From assembly GCA_013397695.1 (NCBI GenBank), contig VYZI01000109.1, positions 1,296,459 to 1,360,458 of the forward strand: 64,000 bases of DNA. The letters run 5' to 3'. Under the pieces are notes generated by a model that had not been told where the DNA came from, did not search any database, and was given only the letters and a program-made list of their open reading frames with translations. Both the position numbers and the translations under genes were made by a program. The stretch's first letter is position 1. Every line of letters starts with the position of its first letter. This stretch comes from Centropus unirufus (lineage: Eukaryota; Chordata; Aves; Cuculiformes; Centropidae). Positions 62,674 through 64,000 of this stretch are shown here, one piece after another.

Positions 62674-64000
62674 ACCCAATAGGATGTGCACTCATAATTT
62701 TTGTGCACTTCTATTAGAGAATAGGATTCATGTAAATACTTGAAAGTGGCAAACTTGACCTAGATTGTTACCTTGCATGACTCTGAAAAGGCTTCCTTCT
62801 CTCGTTTGCACATATGAAGCACTGATTAATGTAACGATATAAAAACTACATGTAGAAAAAATTAGAATTGTGTTTCATCTCAGACTTGTGGGAAATGTTC
62901 ACAAATTCATGTTTTATAAAGATTCAGATGTAACTGCCAATGCTGCGCTTATTTTTCTGTGACAACAGCAACAGAATGGCTGTTGTCACTGGGAATTTTT
63001 TATTTTTTATTTTTTCACTGAAGTTAATTTGGAATACAAATAAGGATGTTGCCAGAATTAAAAACTGCAAATAAAAGAAGAGCTAGAGTTACCATACTAT
63101 GTCGAACCCTTAATACAAGCAACCACTAATAGTCTATTAGTAGTTTTTATATTTTTCAAGGTTTATTGATCCTTTATTCTCTGAAGAAGAAAGTCATTGA
63201 ATTCAAACCAGTTATTGATCTGATCAAGTGTGTTGAAAACAGCTACTGAACACCTGAAGTTCTTTTAACTTACTCTTATGTTCAGGCCTCTTCTGTGGGT
63301 GGGGTAATGGGGGCGTTAGCAAGTTGTGATAAAGAGCACTATGTCCGTGAGCCTCTGGAAACATGATCATATGCTAGTTGCTGAAACCCAATTATATTCA
63401 AGTGTGCATTCATGCCTTAAGACTTAGAGCTCTAAAAATGAATTACATATTTGACTAAATTTCATAGAATGAAAGAGGTTTAGTTATTTCAAGAGTTTTG
63501 CTTAATATTTCAATAATATAAGAAGAATTTCTTCTTACTGCTTGTTTTAAACATGGATGAGCCTCATTCCAAATCACAGTGCATGTATAAGGTATCCAAT
63601 CTGCATGTAATGAAAACACAAGGATTTCTGACACATTTTGACAGAAGATAATGATTTCATCATGAAAGCGTAGAAAAACTATGCTTGTAAACATAATACA
63701 TATATAAAAGTACATATATGGCTGTTCTTGTAATTAAATCATGGAGTCAATGATTTGAACACCCTTGGCTATGGATCAGCTGACAAGGTATTTTAAATCA
63801 CTTTGTTTTCCTATCTTTTTTTCCGAGTACCAATGTATCAAGATTCTTCTCTAGGAGGCTGGAAGGACACAGGCAGTGAAGTCTTTTGGTAGTTAAGGAG
63901 CTCTCAGCCCAAAGTGCTTATTCAGGTTTGCTCTGTGTTATGTGGTAAATAGTATTTCCCTGAAATAGAAATGCAATATTGGAAAAGGGAAGAGTGAAAA
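62674..64000. other. non-coding DNA, nothing recognised
   Basis: AT-rich unique sequence. A TTTTTA-type short tandem lies near 62997-63015. One 86-codon minus frame (63455-63715) is without domain features. Confidence 0.55.

Noticed and set aside
1..64000. tRNA, rRNA, snRNA, CRISPR array or bacterial defence locus
   Set aside because: I saw no B-box/cloverleaf, rRNA text, spaced direct repeats or operon structure; the sequence is eukaryotic and gene-poor. A covariance-model scan would be decisive for small RNAs.

Overview
The window looks like vertebrate, almost certainly avian, nuclear DNA. The main evidence is several CR1 LINE pieces: three end at their 3' side in the CR1 ATTCTATGA-type tail (about 32.85, 36.62 and 58.73 kb, all minus strand), and two carry CR1 reverse-transcriptase sequence on the plus strand (about 12.1-13.0 kb and, badly decayed, about 24.3-24.7 kb). 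The low repeat load, general CpG poverty, AT-rich non-coding text and a few old MIR-like SINE remnants also fit a bird; a crocodile or turtle is less likely but not excluded. I see no bacterial, phage, plasmid or CRISPR features.

I find no protein-coding gene that can be called with confidence. Open frames are short, at the level expected by chance for this much AT-rich DNA, and several of the longest begin with GTG or TTG rather than ATG. The roughly 340-residue frames near 36 kb are artefacts of an 898-base run of N. The window is best read as a gene desert or the inside of a very large intron. Three weak gene-like signals are recorded: a 39-codon ATG frame encoding one membrane helix (29911-30030), a cluster of minus-strand frames with splice-like borders (42.4-43.2 kb), and a plus-strand frame with splice-like borders (62.4-62.7 kb).

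Layout: 1-12 kb is non-coding, with two stretches that look like conserved regulatory elements (about 3.0-3.34 and 8.09-8.37 kb; the second holds a perfect 16-base palindrome). 12.09-12.97 kb is a dead CR1. 13-24 kb is unremarkable apart from a regulatory-looking stretch at 16.86-17.06 kb and a stop-poor block at 18.84-19.53 kb. 24.3-31 kb is somewhat richer in GC and holds the decayed CR1, two MIR-like SINEs and an A24 run behind a 19-base tandem duplication. 32-37 kb has another regulatory-looking stretch, two CR1 3' ends and the assembly gap. 37-64 kb is AT-rich desert with a strong G-quadruplex motif (37.77 kb), a third MIR-like remnant (44.7 kb), two further regulatory-looking stretches (48.05-48.72 and 50.48-50.70 kb) and a CR1 of a different subfamily (58.73 kb).

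The regulatory-looking stretches are inferences from motif content and local CpG retention; no alignment was possible. I did not find a convincing new biological system. The items most worth checking are the candidate conserved elements, the membrane micro-ORF and the candidate exons.
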